In this document: piece after piece, positions 12,474-24,814 of the stretch
Position numbering within the stretch: position 1 is the first letter of the stretch
Layout of the letters: the number at the start of each line of letters is the position of its first letter
NCBI GenBank assembly: GCA_036346375.1
Contig: CM070520.1
Coordinates: forward strand, 44,907,854 to 44,971,853
From: Guadua angustifolia
Taxonomy: Eukaryota; Streptophyta; Magnoliopsida; Poales; Poaceae
Length of the DNA: 64,000 bases
Direction of reading: 5' to 3'
Notes under the pieces: generated by a model
Told to the model about the DNA's origin: nothing
What the model saw: only the letters and a program-made list of their open reading frames with translations
Databases searched by the model: none
Translations under genes and position numbers: made by a program

Positions 12474-13250
12474 TCAAGACCTCGACCGAACGGAAGCCCT
12501 TGAGGACGCAAGCTGTGAAAGCCCGTCCGCAAGGTGGTCGTCGCATCGAGGGATATGAACATACCCCAATCGTTCAAAGTGGCGCTCCATTTTTCGAACC
12601 TCCGCCAGGTATGCCGCCATGGTGGGGTCGAACATTGAACTCCTTCCGCTTGGTTGATGACCAGCAGGAGTCACCTTAACTTGAGATGCTTGATGCTTAG
12701 CATCAAGCGATGCACAACCGCCAAGCAGCCCTCATATTCGCTATGTTGTTTCAGGCCTTGAAGTCGAGGGCGACCACACACCGGAGGATGTCGCCAATGG
12801 GGAGACCAGACACTCCAGCCTCAGGCCCAAATTTCAAAGGAGCCATCGAAGAACAAGGTCCAGGGAGATGGTGCGGTACTTTTCTACCTAGAGCGCAGGA
12901 GTCCACTGGTGACTAACTCGCCAAATTTATGACTCTTGATGGCGGTGGGTACAAATTTTAGATTGAATTTCAATTCCACCGACCATTTAGCACCGCCTTC
13001 TACTACTTGCCAGGAGGATTTCTCGCAGAGGGTAGGCCGTGACCACTGTGATCTCTCACCCTTGAAAATAATGCCACAGCTTCCTAGACGCCACCAGGAC
13101 CGCATACAGCATCTTTTGAGCCTGCGGGTACCGGGTATCTGCTTCATGCAACACCTTGCTAATGTAGTAGACTGCTTCGACGCCTTCCTCTCATGCAATT
13201 CAAGATCTGGCGCCACCACCTCGTGAGTGGTAGCAATGCAGAGCACGGCT
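12474..13250 (-). pseudogene. RNase H relic of the Tat-like element
   Basis: A minus-strand piece at 12474-12674 reads YLAEVRKMERHFERL followed by a HIPRCDDHLADGLSQLAS segment, the usual RNase H tail before the integrase. A second piece (12884-13246) holds PTAIKSHKFGELV, the 'TAIKSQALADFVAEW'-like segment of the same domain, and upstream RT connection sequence. They are separated by frameshifts. Confidence 0.65.
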
Positions 13251-14195
13251 CACCCGACGCAGGGAGACCAAAGACCGGGAGAGGTGAGGTACTGCTTCAA
13301 GTCTTCAAATGCCTTTTGTGCCTCGCTCATCCACTCAAAGTGGTTAGTCTTCTTCAACAACTTGAACAGAGGCAAGCTTCTTTCTCCCAATCGGGCAATG
13401 AACTGCCCAAGGGAGGCCAGACGACCGGCCAGGCATTGGACCTGCTTGAGTCGCACTGGCGGCTTCTTATGTTCGATGGCCGCTATCTTGTCAGGATTGG
13501 CTTCGATGCCTCGACTAGACACCAGGAAACCCAGCAGCTTGCCGGAGGGCACACCAAACACACATTTTTCGGGGTTGAGCTTCAGGTAGTTCTTCCGGAG
13601 GTTGGCAAAGGTTTCCTCCAGGTCTTGGATTAGCTCTTCGCTCTTTTTAATAGTCACGACTAAGTCATCAACGTAGACCTCAAGGTTTCGCCCTATCTGC
13701 GGGCGGAAAGTGATAAGCATGGCACGTTGATAAGTACAACGGCATTTTTTAAACCAAAAGCCATCCTAACATAACAATAAACACCCGTAGGGATTACAAA
13801 AGCAGTCTTCTCTTTATCTTCTACCGCCATGCTAATCTGGTGGTACTTGGAGTACGCATCTAGAAAGCACAAGCTCACACCCGGCCGTGGAGTCAACAAT
13901 GAGGTCGACTCACAGCATTGTGGATAAGAGGTTTCAAGGCAGCCTTGTTGAGGTTAGTGAAGTCGACACATATGCACCATTTCGCTGACTTTTGACAAGC
14001 ATGGTTGGCAAGCCACTCAGATGAGAGACTTCGACTATCTCTCACAGACAACAACTTCTCTACCTCCTCCGAATGGCATCTTGCCGCCCGGCCGCCTTTC
14101 GGACCTTTTGTCGGACCGGTGCACTGGGAGCGTTGCAATCGGTGCTCGATCACCTCCCCGGGACCCCACCATGTTGGACGGTAGCCAGCGAACAC
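13250..14195 (-). pseudogene. Reverse-transcriptase relic of the Tat-like element
   Basis: The 156-codon frame at 13250-13720 contains the catalytic EVYVDDLVV and then LNPEKCVFGVPSGKLLGF, the palm and thumb of a gypsy reverse transcriptase. The preceding frame (13693-13899) contains FLDAYSKYHQI and KTAFVIPTGVYCYV. The next (13893-14195) contains ICVDFTNLNKA. Together they give an almost complete RT in three frames, with a deletion between the DFTNLNKA and FLDAYS segments. The catalytic YVDD is intact, but the gene is broken. Confidence 0.85.
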
Positions 14196-14317
14196 GCCGG
14201 AGTTGGATCGAGGAAGGTGACGAGCTGGCTCTCCTATTTGTGCCGAGGTCGGGCGCCAATGTTGACGGTCTTTCGTGGCTCACTCGCCAGGCGACCACCT
14301 TAACCTCACCGGCAGAG

Positions 14318-14640
14318 CTAGGTGAGGCACGGGTCTGGGCCTGAGGGGCTCCAGAGCCGGCGGCGCCAAGACGCCTGGACGCAGGGTGCCAGCCCAGTCC
14401 CATGCCCGCCAGGCAGCCACAGGCCTCCTGACCTATCCACCTGAAGCGTTATGGGTCCGCCGGGCCCCGGCATCTTCACCACCATGTAGGCATAGTGGGT
14501 TGCCGCCATGAACTTGACTAGTGCCGGCTGGCCAAGCAAGGCGTTGTAGGGGAGGTCGAAATCAGTGACTTCGAAGTTCACCATCTCCGTGCGGTAGTTG
14601 TCCTTCTCCCCGAATGTGACAGGGAGGCACACCTGACCGA
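14318..14640 (-). pseudogene. Aspartic-protease region relic of the Tat-like element
   Basis: The minus-strand frame reads MVNFEVTDFDLPYNALLGQP and then LVKFMAATHYAYMVVKMPGP, the segment found in Tat elements just before the reverse transcriptase (the 'FEVADF..YHAILGRPAL' region). The active-site DSG-type motif upstream is not visible. Confidence 0.7.
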
Positions 14641-15800
14641 GGGGGATCAGGCCGCCCTCGGGGGCTACCCCGAAGAAAGGCAGAGCCGGGCGCAGATCCT
14701 ACTACGGGATCTGGAGCGCCAGGAATGCCGAGGAGGATAGGAGGTTGATGGAACTCCTCCGCCCACCAAAGACACGCCTACCAAGACATTCCGGATTGGG
14801 TGACACCACGATCGGAGATGTCCTAGGCCGGTGGTGCTTTAGGGTGGTCACCGACCGAAGTGAACGCTCGCTTCCGACCACATCAAGATCCGACCACCTC
14901 GAGCTCGACGCTGCGGTGCACACTTCTCTTCACCGCCAGGCGCGGCGTTGGAAGAAAAGGTGGATGAACCATCGTGGATGTATGCTACAGCGTGGTCCGC
15001 CTGCTGGAAGGCTAGCGGGGCGAGGTCCTCATCTTGGTCGTCGTCGGGGCGGCGTTCCTTGAGTCGCTTCTCCACTATTTTACTCACGACCCGACAGTCG
15101 TCCATGTCATGAGTATTGGTCCGATGGATCGGGGAATAGAGCTCGCCCTCCTTTTGCTCGCGGCGGTCGTTACCACATCATCGGGCGATCACGGTGACCG
15201 CCACGCTTAGTCACGCGGCTTGCCTCGTGGCGCTGGGTCTCGTCGTCGATTCGGGCGGCCAAGACCCGCCTGGTCTCCCCGCCTCTTGCTTTCGGGACTT
15301 TGCATGGCCGAACCTTCGAGGTTCCGCCGCCCTGCTTTGGCTACCCTTGGGGCCGAGGGTCGGGCCCTCTTGCTCTCCAGCGCATACCGCAAGACACTTA
15401 TGTGCGAGGAGAAGAGCTCGAGATGGTGCCGATGGTGTGGGTGGCCATCTTCTCCTTCATCTTGCGGTTCAACACCTCTTCGAAGGCGATGACGACGATC
15501 GCCTCCGAAATGTGGGGGAACGTTTATAAGAATGGCAAAACCGCTTACGGATGAAGTCAGCAACGAACGACTTCTTCTTCGCTTCCAGTATGGTGGTCGC
15601 CCTCCACACCCGCCAAGAATGATCCTTGAAAGTTGGCGATTTAAGAGGTCGCACAACTCCTTCCACGAGTGCACTGATCCTCGAGAAAGATTTAGCAGCC
15701 AAGAACGGGCAGAACCCATCAAGGCTGTTGGGAGGTAGTTGGCCATGATCTTTTCAGATCCGCTAGCTGCTCACACCACCGTAGTGTAAATCTGCAGGAA
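14641..15800 (-). pseudogene. Gag relic of the Tat-like element
   Basis: The 179-codon minus-strand frame (15207-15746) begins MANYLPTALMGSARSWLLNL and continues SWKELCDLLNRQL, the core of the retrotransposon gag domain ('A..WF..L...SI.SW..L...F'). Downstream frames are low in complexity and Arg-rich. No CCHC knuckle was identified. Frameshifts separate the pieces. Confidence 0.65.
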
Positions 15801-16708
15801 TTCCTCCGGGTTGGTGGTGCCGTCATACTTTTCTATGGACGCCGAAAGCGAACTCGTCTGCCACGCCACGCAAGCGCAGCTTGCCGGAGAAGGCTCGCAC
15901 CCAACATCAGAAGGGAGCCCAGCTACTCATCGGAGGCCCGGTCCGGAGACCGTTCCCGAGAGCGCGGGGCCTGGCTCCCCATAGAGCCGGACGAGTGAAC
16001 CTCCTCCTTGGTCCGAGAGTGAGAGCCAGGGGAGGGACTCTCACCGTTAGAGGCTATCAGCTTTTCGCGGCAGCGCTCCTGGACCGGGTGGCGCGGCAGG
16101 CGACCACGGAGGTCATCGCCGTGCCGGTGGCGGCTCTCATCCAAATGAGACTGAAGGTCCTCACGGTCCCTCACGGAACCGGGACAAAGCGCATTCGCCG
16201 GCTCGCCCGCCTGAGCCGAGCTGCGGTTTAGGGGCGGCTGGACGCCTGGGTGTGCTCAGCATGCACCCCAAGGTACGGTGCACCAACGGTACCCGGCCGG
16301 TCGGGGAGCCCTACCCGAAGCTGGGCCGCATCCACGAGACCGGCGATGCTCCGCAGCCACGGGGTGGCTAGGGAATCTCCTGCGAGTTCCACCGGAGGGT
16401 GGTCCAAGAGGAGGCGAACCGCATGCAGGTTCTGAGCAGGAGTGGCTGCCTCCATGGCCAGCCAACGTCGCACGGGGTGCTCTGCTGCTTCTGAAGGAGC
16501 AACGCCGCCACCCTGCAAGGGCGGGGTGAGACGATCCCTCGTCCGGTGAGACTGCTAGGACGTGCCCTAGGCCACACTCGCACCCGCCGCTTCTTGATGC
16601 TGAGAACCCGCCAGCTCCAGATGCGCGGACTTGCTTCCTAGCAAAGGATACCAAAGTCGGCCGGGGAGTCGGCCGGGAAAACCAACCACTAGACCCCTAC
16701 TCACGCCT
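15801..16708 (-). other. Gag N-terminus and leader of the Tat-like element, decayed
   Basis: GC-rich sequence with overlapping frames on both strands and no recognisable domain. It lies between gag and the 5' LTR of the minus-strand element, so it is most likely leader and gag N-terminal sequence. Confidence 0.4.
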
Positions 16709-16754
16709 GTCCGGCAGATTCCGCCGACAGCCCGTGATTCACAGATCGGGTTTA

Positions 16755-16759
16755 GTTCG
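16755..16759. repeat. Target-site duplication GTTCG (left copy)
   Basis: GTTCG immediately precedes the LTR terminus at 16760. The same five bases follow the other terminus at 25333-25337, a 5-bp duplication as made by LTR retrotransposon integration. Confidence 0.9.
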
Positions 16760-19636
16760 TGAGAGGACCCGATTTCACCAATTCGACCCACCGTGTTTAC
16801 CGTGACTAGTCCTGTGATCAATCGCTAGTGCACACACTTAACATCGGTAAGCATCACATCATACACCGTGATAGCAATAATAAGACTCCATTTATTCAAT
16901 ATAACTAGTGTATGATCTTATGATCGCTTACATTTATTCGGCCACATGGGCATGTCTAAGATAAAGTAAAACGAATGCAGCGAAAAAAAACAGTAGAAGA
17001 CATAGTGACTCATCAGTACACCACAGGCGACTGACAAGGCTTGGCCTAGTGACTCGTATCCACCGAGAAATCCTCCTCCAACACGGGCGATGACTCCTCC
17101 ACTATTGTTGGTTGTTAAGCAAGGGTGAGTACACCAACACATACTCAACAAGTTGTGCACAAAATGCAATTCTATCATAACTATATGCAGGCTTATTCCA
17201 AAGGAAAGGCTAGGTTGGTTCATAAGCAGTAAGCAGCATTTTCCAAACATAATCAATATGTAGATTGAAAAGACAGTAAAACAAATAACAACAAGTAATT
17301 AGATTAAGTGATTCTCAAGTAAACCAAGTTTCCATCCTAAATCAAATTCCATATGGCAACCTGCCATCCCATAACAGTTGTTCATTTTAATTAACTACCC
17401 CTTGACTATAATTCCCGAGCTTTGCTCAATACCGTGAGCACGGCTATCCGAATAGTTTGTACACTCTGCAGAGGTTATGCACTTTACCCACACGATATAA
17501 CCATGCACCACACAGGCGAACAATTATAACAAAGCCTTTACAATGCATCCTCTTAACCTAGTGCTACCCGCTAAGGTTTCAACACTGAAGGGCTATACCA
17601 CCACAACAGGGCCTCCCTCTTGCGCCATGTGAGTTTCCCTCGTACACCCGGACTCACACCACCATGATAGCACTTAAGTTAAGCTTTTGCAAATTAGTCA
17701 GCTAGGCTGCCCCATAACAGACGTGTGGCTGCAAGTTTGACTCAGGTCAAAGGCTCGCAAGGTTAAGTCCTTAGGATTGATTAAAGCAAGACTTACACAT
17801 ACCCTCAGCTCCACTGAGCCCACCCTAGCACACTTGCCCCTTCCACTTGCTTCAATCTAAAGTGATTACCCTCCGGTTGGTTACCAAGCACCACGCGTTT
17901 TCACAAATCAACGTTGTCAGCAGGACTCATTGTCACAACAACTCAATCTCTTTGTGCGACCAAACATGGCCCACAAGTTATCATTATTGTTCCATATTCC
18001 ATTAGTCATGATTAATAAGCAATATTTCATTAGTATGTGATGACGTGGCATGGCTAAGCATTCTAATCCGGTCTAACCATCCATGTTGATTTTCTATTAA
18101 CCAACTATAATTAACCAACCTAGGGTAACAAGTGGATCATGTCATACAATTTAACAAGGTAGGGTGTAATTCAAGAGGGTATAATATCTAAATCCCATTC
18201 TAGGTCAAAATCATTTGTACTCATGAAATAACAAGTGATATGGTAAACCAAAATAGCATGCAATCTAATTTATGGGTGCAACATGATCAAAGCAGAACTT
18301 GCCTTCGTTAAGCTCTTGGTCTTGGTCTGAAAATAATTCTTGAGCAGCAAAATCCCTTCCAAGCTCTCGCACAATTCAACGCTCTACGAATCGAGAGAGA
18401 AAAGCAAATAAAAACCAAAACCAAAGAGCAAACAAATTCAAAAATTCAAATAAAAGCCACCATTAGAAAGACCTCAATTTTACAAATTTTTAGGAACTTG
18501 AATCACCTCAATTGGAGTTCTTATGCAAAAGTTATCCCAATTTGAAGTTTGAAAATCCTGAAAATAAACCCTAATTCATAAATCCGATTTTAGCTAATTA
18601 TTTTTATAAAGGAAATTGGTTTTTCCCGCTACCGATCGTACGGCTGCGATGTGGTTGATTATGGGCCATTGATCCGTGATCGACGGCTCATGCTTACTCG
18701 TGAGGTTTTATTCACCCGAAAGCGGCGTATAACTGACCGCTGACGGCTGATCGAATCTGCCGAGCTCCTTCCGAGCGGTGATGAAGACGTGGGGCGCAGG
18801 CTACCGGAGACGAAGACGATGACGTGTCCGACGGCGTTTCGATGCTTCCCGGCGAGAAAGAAGTGGTGATTCGGAGGCGGCGCAGCACAAGGGACGCGAA
18901 TCCAGCCTCGCCTTGGCGGATGAGTTACCGGTGATGACGAAAACGCAGCGCAACTCCCTTCGGTACTCCGACGAGGCTTCGCGACGTCCTCCGTGCTTCT
19001 CCGGTGGCGGCGCGTGAGGGAAAAGAGGCGACGGCTCAAGGTGAGTTTCGGGAAGGGGTGCGGCTCCTTTTATACCCGGTCGGCGGTGCTAAATTCAGAA
19101 GGTAAGGCGGCGGTGTCCGGCTCAAACGGTGGCGCCGATGATTTATTTGGAGACGATTTACCACGGACCGCATGATCGATTTGAGCAACTACCGTGATGG
19201 CCTAGGTTTCTTTTTTTTTCATTTGCGGCGGATGAAGGCCGTTGATCTTGATCCAACGGCGGCATTTAATCCATTTAAAACTCCGACGGTTCAAGACAAG
19301 AATCGGGCCGGGTTCATATCGTTTCACGGTGATTTTCTAGCTTTTTCCAATTTAATTTTAAAATAAACTAATTTATTTAGGTAGTAGAAATACTTAAAAT
19401 TTCAAGAAAAATCTCAAAATACTTTGAGATATTCTGACTTAAATAAAATATTTTCACCAAAAACTTTATTTTAAATTTATATATTCATAATTAATTTTTG
19501 ATAGAAAGCAATATTATTTAATTCAAAATAAATCAAATAAATCTTAGGAAATCCAAATAAATCCAGAAAAATCATAAAATTCATAAATTGCAATAAATTA
19601 ATATTAATAATTAAAAGCCAAAATTGGGATGTTACA
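16760..19636 (-). repeat. 3' LTR of the minus-strand Del-like element (2877 bp)
   Basis: On the minus strand it begins TGTAACATCCCAATTTTGG (ending at 19636) and matches the LTRs at 8320-11304 and 57888-60730. It carries the CTCTGCAGAG palindrome at 17464-17473 and a GAGTA...TACTC hairpin at 17127-17146. Immediately internal to it, 'aacctcccctt' at 19637 is the reverse complement of a polypurine tract, as expected next to a 3' LTR. Confidence 0.85.
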
Positions 19637-19846
19637 AACCTCCCCTTAACGGAATCTCGACCTCGAGATTCGTATTGACTAGAGAATAGGTTCGAAATTT
19701 CGCCTTCAGTCATCTTCACGCTCCCAAGTTGCTTCAGTCAATGATTACTCCATTGAACTCGCAAAAGCGAGTGGACTTGCTTCGTTCTACGCCCATTACA
19801 TCCAAAATCTTCATCGGTATTCCTTGTAGGTCAAATCTTCCGCAAT

Positions 19847-20882
19847 TCAATAGCATCCAATCTGCCTTTCCACCGGCACTCGAAGGCACTTCTTAAGCCG
19901 TGACACATGGAACACATCATGCACACCGCCAATGATTCTCGCAACTCTAATCGATAAGCAACCTCCTCGACAAATTTCAGATTTTAAATGGTCCAACGAA
20001 CCTAGGTGCAAGCTTTCCCTTGACATGAAACCTCTTAACACCTTTAAGGGGAGTAACCCTGAGGTATACATAATCATTTGGCTTGAAACTCAAATCACGA
20101 CGGCGATTGTCAGCATAACTCTTCTGCCTTGACTGTGCTGTCTTCAATCTCTCCCTGATCATGGCAACTTGCTCTTCGGCCTCCCTAAGAATCTCAGGTC
20201 CAAACACTGAACGCTCTCCTGTCTCATTCCAATTCAACGGAGTACGACAGGCCCGTCCATATAAAGCTTCATATGGTGATATTTGCAAACTAGCCTGATA
20301 ACTATTGTTATAACTGAACTCGGCATAAGGCAAACATTTATCCCATGATGTGCGATATGATATTGCACAGGCTCTCAACATGTCCTCCAAAATCTGATTA
20401 ACCTCTCGGCCCACCATCCGCTCATGGATGGTATGTGTGCTAAAATTCAAGCGAGTACCCAATGCTTCATGCAGCTTGTCCAAAAATCTTGAGGTAAACT
20501 GGGTACCTCAATCCGACACTATCTTCTTGGGCACACCATGCAAACACACAATCCTTGACATATATAACTCTGCCAATTTGTCTCCTGAATAGGTCGTCTT
20601 CACCGGGATAAAGTGAGCGACTTTAGTTAATCGGTCAATGATTACCCATATGGAGTCGTAACCCTCCGAATCTTGGGCAATCCCGTGATAAAATCCATTC
20701 CAATCTCCTCCCATTTCCATTTCGAATCTTCAATGGCAGAACAACCCAAATGGCTTCGATGCATCGCCTTCACCCTCGCATACGCCACACAACGCCACAT
20801 GCTCCGCTACTTCACGCCTATGTTAGGCCACCAAAATCTTCCCTTAAGATCCCGATACATCTTAGCACTTCCAGATGAATAG
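19847..20882 (-). pseudogene. Integrase relic of the Del-like element
   Basis: The minus-strand frames at 20508-20720 and 19977-20483 contain DSIWVIIDRLTKVAHFIPV, then VCLHGVPKKIVSD, then a long segment with SPYEALYGRACRTPLNW and LKGVKRFHVKGKLAPRFVGP, the core and C-terminal part of a gypsy integrase. The next frame (19847-20077) holds the DVFHVSRLKKCL segment that precedes a chromodomain in this lineage; a chromodomain itself was not recognised. A stop separates VSD from the following RGTQFTS-like part. Confidence 0.85.
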
Positions 20883-21650
20883 AATACTTGGAATCGTGAG
20901 CCTCCTCAAGAATCAACTGCTAAGCTCCTTCGCCCAAAGACACAACCGTCCTTTGAACCACAGGTTCCTTGCTCATCTACCGAGAAATCCCCACCTAACC
21001 CTTCATCCTTCTTGGACTTGATCTTGCCGATCTTCTCATCCTTGCTCTGCTTATCCCTGATTTGATCCTCCAAGGTTGACTTCACTTCCAATGCAGCAAG
21101 AAAACCTTGCGGTACAACTTCCAAACCCAACTTCTGAAATTCTTCACACAACTCCCGCTGTTCACTTACCACCAACGAATTCACATTGTGACTCTTCCAA
21201 CTTAAAGCGCCAGCCACCACATTAGCTTTTCCAGGGTGATAATGGATTCCAACATTATAATCCTTTATCAATTCCAACCATCTCCTCTGCCTCATGTTAA
21301 GATCCGATTGAGTGAATATATACTTCAAACTCTTATGGTCAGATATATCTCACATCTATTTCCAATGAGATAATGACGCCATATCTTTAAAGCATGCACT
21401 ACTACCGCTAGCTCCAAGTCATGCTGGGTAATTCCTCATGAAGCCTCAACCGCCTTTGATGCGAGGCCACCACCTAGCCATTCTACATTAACACACATCC
21501 AAGACCTTGCCGCAAGCGCCACAAGAATGTCAAACCCGCTCTCGCACATCCGCAATACTAACACAAGGCATGTTAATCTCTTCTTTAGTTCCCGAAAACT
21601 ATTCTCGACTCTCGGCCCATGCAAACTTTTTCCTTTTTCAACAATTGCGT
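20883..21650 (-). pseudogene. RNase H relic of the Del-like element
   Basis: The frame at 20906-21328 begins with KYIFTQSDLNMRQRRWLELI and goes on DYNVGIHYHPGKANVVAGAL, the typical end of gypsy RNase H; the usual ADALSRK is here AGALSWK. Upstream, in other frames, are LELAVVVHALKIWRHYL-like and ENSFRELKKRLT segments. Several frameshifts break the domain. Confidence 0.8.
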
Positions 21651-22567
21651 GAGAGGTCTCGCAATCGTCGAAAATCCTTCAATGAATCGGCGTAATATCC
21701 CGCCATTCCCGTAAAACTACGGATCTCGAGTGACTATCTTCGTTGCTGTTCTAATGCAACACGCTTCCACTTTACTTGGGTCCACAAGAATTCCTTTAGC
21801 AAATATTACATGGCCAAGGAATTCTACCTTCTCCTTCCAAAAGTCACACTTGCTAAACTTAGCATACAACCTGCTTGTCTTGCAACCTCTCCAAAGCCAA
21901 TCTCAAGTGCTCGGCATGCTCTTCTTCCGCCTTGGAATACACAAGGATATCATCGATAAAGACTACTACAACTTGTCCAAATATTCCATGAACACCTTGT
22001 TCGTGAGGTTCATGAAATAAGTCGAGGCATTGGTTAACCCAAATGACATGATCAGAAACTCATAATGTCCATAACGGGTTGAAAATGCCGTCTTCGAATG
22101 TCCTCCGCCTAATCCTCAATCGATGATAACCTCGATCAAGATCTATCTTGGAGAAAACTGCCGCTTCCCTTCAACTGATCAAACAAGTCATCAATCCTCA
22201 AAAGGGTACTTATTCTTGATTGTTACTTCATTAAGTGCTTGATAATCGATGCACATCCTTAAACTTCCATCCTTCTTCCCGACAAACAAAATCGGGCGCC
22301 TCTACGGGAAGAACTTGGCCGAATGAAACCCTTCTCCAGCAATTCCTCAATTTGCTTCTTCATCTCAACTAACTCATTAGTTGGCATCCTATATGGTCTT
22401 TTTGCTATCGGTGCTGTTCCAGGTACCAATTCAATAACAAATTCAATATCCCGATCCGGCGGCATGCCCGGTAAATCCTCAGGAAATACCTCCAGATAAT
22501 CTCTAGCCACTGGTACATCCTCCAAATTACCCACCTTCACATCAAGTTGATCATCAATCGCCATCAC
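21651..22567 (-). pseudogene. Reverse-transcriptase relic of the Del-like element
   Basis: The frame at 22259-22567 holds YLEVFPEDLPGMPPDRDIEF and PIAKRPYRMPTNELVEMKKQ, the N-terminal RT segment of chromoviruses. The following region (21700-22250) can be read only by moving between frames, and the catalytic part is damaged. Confidence 0.8.
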
Positions 22568-22960
22568 GAATCAAGCAGAGCACGACTTCCACCTTCTCAC
22601 CACTAGGGTTTTCTAAGGTCTCCATCCTTTTGCCACAATCCAAAAACACTTTGTGTTTTGACAACCAATCCATCCCTAAGATAACATCTAAGGTTTGGGT
22701 ATCTAACAAGATGAGATTCGCTAGAATTCTATCCCATTCATAAGCAACTTTACTCCTAAACACCCAAGGTTAGATTGAAGTTCGATCCCGGGTTTGCACT
22801 AGAAGCACACATTTAAGATTATTAACAAAGAATCCATTCTTCCATGCAAAATTCGAGAAACAAACGAATGTGAAGCTCCGTAATCAAATAAAACAGAGCT
22901 GCATCGAAGTTAACTAGGAACTTACCCAAGACGACATCCGATGCCTCCCGAGCTCCATCA
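22560..22960 (-). pseudogene. Aspartic-protease relic of the Del-like element
   Basis: The frame at 22554-22763 holds the segment TLDVILGMDWLSKHKVFLDC, the conserved end of a gypsy protease. Just upstream in another frame is a LLDYGASHSFV-like stretch, where Tyr replaces the second residue of the usual DSGASHSF active-site motif. The domain is frameshifted and probably inactive. Confidence 0.75.
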
Positions 22961-24100
22961 GCAGAATGTGGTTGATCCTCCCACGCACTATCGCAGAGGC
23001 GACGCCCGATCGCGACCGGGCGTTCGGTTCCTCCTATCGCGGAGCTTTAGCCGAGTGTTGCTCAAGTTGAAGCGATCGTGTAATTCTCCTTCTTCGACAC
23101 TTGTTGGCAAATGCCCGTGCTCATTGCATGAAAAACACCTTCTAGTATCGGGTTGTTGACTTCCTGAAACTGCATTGCCCATTGGCGCTGGAGTCTGAAA
23201 ATTCTGACTAGCGGGGCGCGGTGTTGGGACCGGTGCTCGCTTTCGCAATCGGGCTGAATCTCGCAACCGCCGAGGTGTCATCTCAACCTCGAGATGATTC
23301 GGCCGCTCGGCTCGACTAGCCATCTCAAGGCTATGTCCTCACCCAACTCTTGCGCTTATCCTCAAGGATCAAAGCCTTATTGACCAACTCCGAAAGTCGG
23401 GAAAGTGTGGGTGATCAATCCCACTGCAGTCTGTAGTTCACCCTTTTAGAAAGCTGGACTGTTCGCCTTGTCTCAGAGCCACATCCTCGTGTATAGCGTA
23501 CAACCGAGTAAACCTATTTAAATACTCGCCACCGATTGACTTCCTTGCTTCAAAGCCCTAAACTCCTCCTTCTTGAGATCCATCATTCCTTCGCACATGA
23601 TATCGGGCGAAAAGCAGCTTGAAAATTCCTCCCATGTGATCTCTCATGGGCTTCATGCGGCAAGGCAGAGTTCTCCCACCATTCTCAATGTTCCTTCCAA
23701 CCAGTGCGGCATACAACACCTCTCATTGCCCTCACATTGTGTGATGTGCAGCTTTTCTCCATGGTTCTCAACCAATCGCCGGCCTCCAATGGATTGACAT
23801 TGCCCGAGAATGCTCTGGAGGACTAGTTCTCATGAAATCACCAACTTGGAGTGGTTATGTGGCCCATTGTTGCTCGGGTCATGTTTGCGCAGCCTTTGGC
23901 CCGCCATGTTCTCGTGATTTGTTGCATCTCACTGATCATCGCTCGCATAAGCCGAATCTCAGGCCGCCGTAAAAGCTCCCACTTCGTGATATCCATCAAG
24001 CGGTGCTGGCTGAGTTGGGGTCCCACATTGTCATTCCTAGGAGACCACTTCTCGATGTCTGTTGTTGCTAACAGTGTTCACCATCTCGCTTAGGTTCGGA
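22961..24100 (-). pseudogene. Gag relic of the Del-like element
   Basis: The region reads, in broken frames, from an N-terminal piece (MISEMQQITRTW, near 23930) through a GNVNPLEAGDWLRTMEKS-like gag core near 23780 to a zinc-knuckle start RRCFSCNEHGHLP near 23130. The last Cys of the CCHC knuckle is out of frame, so the knuckle is split by a frameshift. Order and wording match Del/Tekay gag. Confidence 0.75.
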
Positions 24101-24814
24101 GAGGGTAGAAGTAGCACGATAAGATATAAGAATCTCTAAAGCGGGAAAACAAAGTTTAACCCAAACTTTATCATTTTATTGAATAACTTGGTATGGTTGC
24201 TTACATAAGCCTAAAAGCTTTGCAACGCATACTGCACACTCAGCAACAATAAAATCCAAACTAAACACTCTACCTTAACATCTATTACAATTGGTAATGC
24301 TATCTTATGGACGCGACTCAACATTCGAGTCTCAACTTAATCCTAAGTCTCTCATCCTTCGAAGTCTGACTCCGGGTCTGCCTCCCGGTTGGTCGTCGTA
24401 GCTCCATCTCCGCCTCGCTCAGTCCAAATAATGCATCCTCCAACTCATGGATCCTCCGGAGAGACCGATCTAAGACCTCTTGAGCCGAAGCTTCAGATCC
24501 TCGCCTCACACGAAGTTCTCCGCAGCCCGTAACCATATCGCCGAGGGCATCCTCCCGGCAATGACATATCTCACCAGTGGGTAATCGTGGCGCCCTCCTC
24601 TACTATCGGTATCGGTCAAGACGGTTGTCTCGGCGTGATGATGTCGAAACACAAGGCCTTCCAACTCTCGGGTAGGTACGAGCAAGTCGCCTCATCGCCA
24701 AACGTGCGCCGCTCGATCCCGGCGCAAGCGAGATCTCCGACGATGATGCAGATGGAACGACTTCCTCTTGCCCTTGCTCGTATGAGATTGTAATCTGAAC
24801 CTCCAACCGACGTA
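24101..24814 (-). other. Leader region of the Del-like element
   Basis: No recognisable domain. A minus-strand frame at 24318-24536 (72 codons, rich in Glu and Arg) has no known match that I recognise. The position between gag and the 5' LTR remnant suggests leader sequence, possibly mixed with rearranged LTR sequence. Confidence 0.4.

Larger units (their letters stand above)
12064..16708 (-). mobile_element. Tat-lineage gypsy element internal region, minus strand
   Basis: Read right to left, the order is gag (15746 downward), protease-like (14640-14318), reverse transcriptase (14195-13250) and RNase H (13250-12474), the order of a Ty3/gypsy polyprotein. Wording of the motifs (YVDDLVV, LNPEKCVFGV, WEVPTGVYCY-like segments) is that of grass Tat elements. 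The integrase would lie beyond the gap. Every part is broken by frameshifts. The element is flanked by LTR pieces at 8133-8319 and 16709-16754 plus 25338-26717. Confidence 0.75.

Noticed and set aside
12064..16708. Active autonomous gypsy element
   Set aside because: RT, RNase H, protease and gag are all frameshifted and the integrase is missing at the gap.
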